The notes below the pieces were generated by a model. That model searched no databases. It saw nothing but the letters and a program-made list of their open reading frames with translations, and was not told the origin of the DNA. 43,278 nt of DNA from Deltaproteobacteria bacterium. Lineage in GTDB: Bacteria > Desulfobacterota > Binatia > Binatales > Binataceae. Below, one piece after another: positions 42,889-43,278 of this stretch (the stretch's first letter is position 1; each line of letters opens with the position of its first letter). The stretch lies in contig JAJZAI010000028.1 in the NCBI GenBank assembly GCA_021799495.1, positions 1-43,278 on the forward strand, read 5' to 3'. A program made the position numbers and the translations under genes.

Positions 42889-43278
42889 GCGGCGCTTCCG
42901 GACCCGCCCCGGCCATGCCGAGACTCGTCGTTTTCGTCACGCCATTCGGCGCGAGCTCGAAGGCGCCGCCGGGAATCGGCGGATCGGCGACCGGATTCTC
43001 GTAGGTGAACGCCACTCTTGCGCCGGTCCGCGGAAATTTCGCCGTGATCGAGCAGGGCGTTTCGATTCCCTTGCCCGCATCGCGCCAGTCTCCGTAATCG
43101 ACGCGATAACCGACGCGGCCGTCGGCCAGCTTTTCGGTGACGCTGGCGAGCCTGCGATCCACGCCGATTCCGATTTCGTCGGTAACGCCGCCCGGCTCGC
43201 GATAGACGAGGATGGTCTGATTGTCGTTGTGCGGTCCCGGCAGGGTCATCGAAGCGGGCGGCAACGCGAGCATCGATC
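42881..43278 (-). CDS. C-terminal part of a protein of unknown function (cut by the right edge)
   Basis: The frame is open to the end of the window, so the first ATG seen (43273) is probably internal. The visible 131-132 residues are beta-rich with alternating strands (TILVYREPGGVTDEIGIGVD, VGYRVDYGDWRDAG, PCSITAKFPRTGARVAFTYE). It ends with GGAFELAPNGVTKTTSLGMA, which recalls the last strands of LolA-like lipoprotein-carrier folds. That likeness is weak. It overlaps the binding-protein gene by eight bases and so belongs to the same operon. Confidence 0.6.
   Translation of the reverse strand, partial: SMLALPPASMTLPGPHNDNQTILVYREPGGVTDEIGIGVDRRLASVTEKLADGRVGYRVDYGDWRDAGKGIETPCSITAKFPRTGARVAFTYENPVADPPIPGGAFELAPNGVTKTTSLGMAGAGPEAPRG

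Overview
The window is GC-rich chromosomal DNA from a Gram-negative bacterium. The envelope genes support this: a PpiD-type periplasmic foldase, MreBCD/PBP2/RodA, lipoproteins with lipoboxes and an Amt channel with a signal peptide. The single-chain GlyRS, pyruvate phosphate dikinase and LarC sit beside many acyl-CoA, amidohydrolase, CaiB/BaiF and LLM-oxidoreductase genes. That mix recalls uncultured soil 'Deltaproteobacteria-like' lineages such as Binatota. The lineage is inferred from remembered gene content, not measured.

Left flank (1-2545): the decayed end of a mobile region. It holds the start of an IS transposase leaving the left edge, an overlapping XRE regulator/ImmA-like protease pair, a small excisionase-like protein, and a tyrosine integrase broken by an in-frame stop and deletions. 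The remnant abuts the 3' end of a tRNA-Ala(CGC) gene, a classical integration target.

Core block (2546-9710): tRNA-Ala, galU and a DksA/TraR-type regulator on the minus strand. Then larC-queE on plus, a VapBC-like toxin-antitoxin pair with a probable leaderless start, a small Cys-containing unknown, an esterase and ppiD.

Elongasome operon (9924-15426): mreB-mreC-mreD-mrdA-rodA, all on plus and closely spaced, followed by a small unknown gene. A 111-bp palindromic repeat separates it from the convergent amt gene. A second member of the same repeat lies in the next tail-to-tail gap (about 19724-19793).

Middle block (17457-25119): an acyl-CoA dehydrogenase, a CxxCxxCC protein, a small lipoprotein, a YfcE-like phosphoesterase, glycyl-tRNA synthetase and pyruvate phosphate dikinase.

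Accessory metabolism (25129-34951): an HtrA-like protein with PDZ in which all three catalytic positions are substituted, two amidohydrolases, a CaiB/BaiF CoA transferase, and a two-gene unit. That unit encodes a Usp-CBS protein and a Pat-like protein, GNAT joined to an NDP-forming acyl-CoA synthetase fold that lacks its catalytic His. An alpha/beta hydrolase follows.

Right flank (34979-43278): a long minus-strand run. In transcription order it encodes an unidentified protein cut by the edge, a peptide-type ABC binding lipoprotein, two permeases, a DUF35 Zn-ribbon/OB protein, an SCP2-thiolase-like protein without the usual Cys, an M20 deacylase/peptidase and an LLM flavin oxidoreductase. This looks like an uptake-and-degradation operon for an amide- or acyl-linked substrate. 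No ATPase gene is visible in the window.
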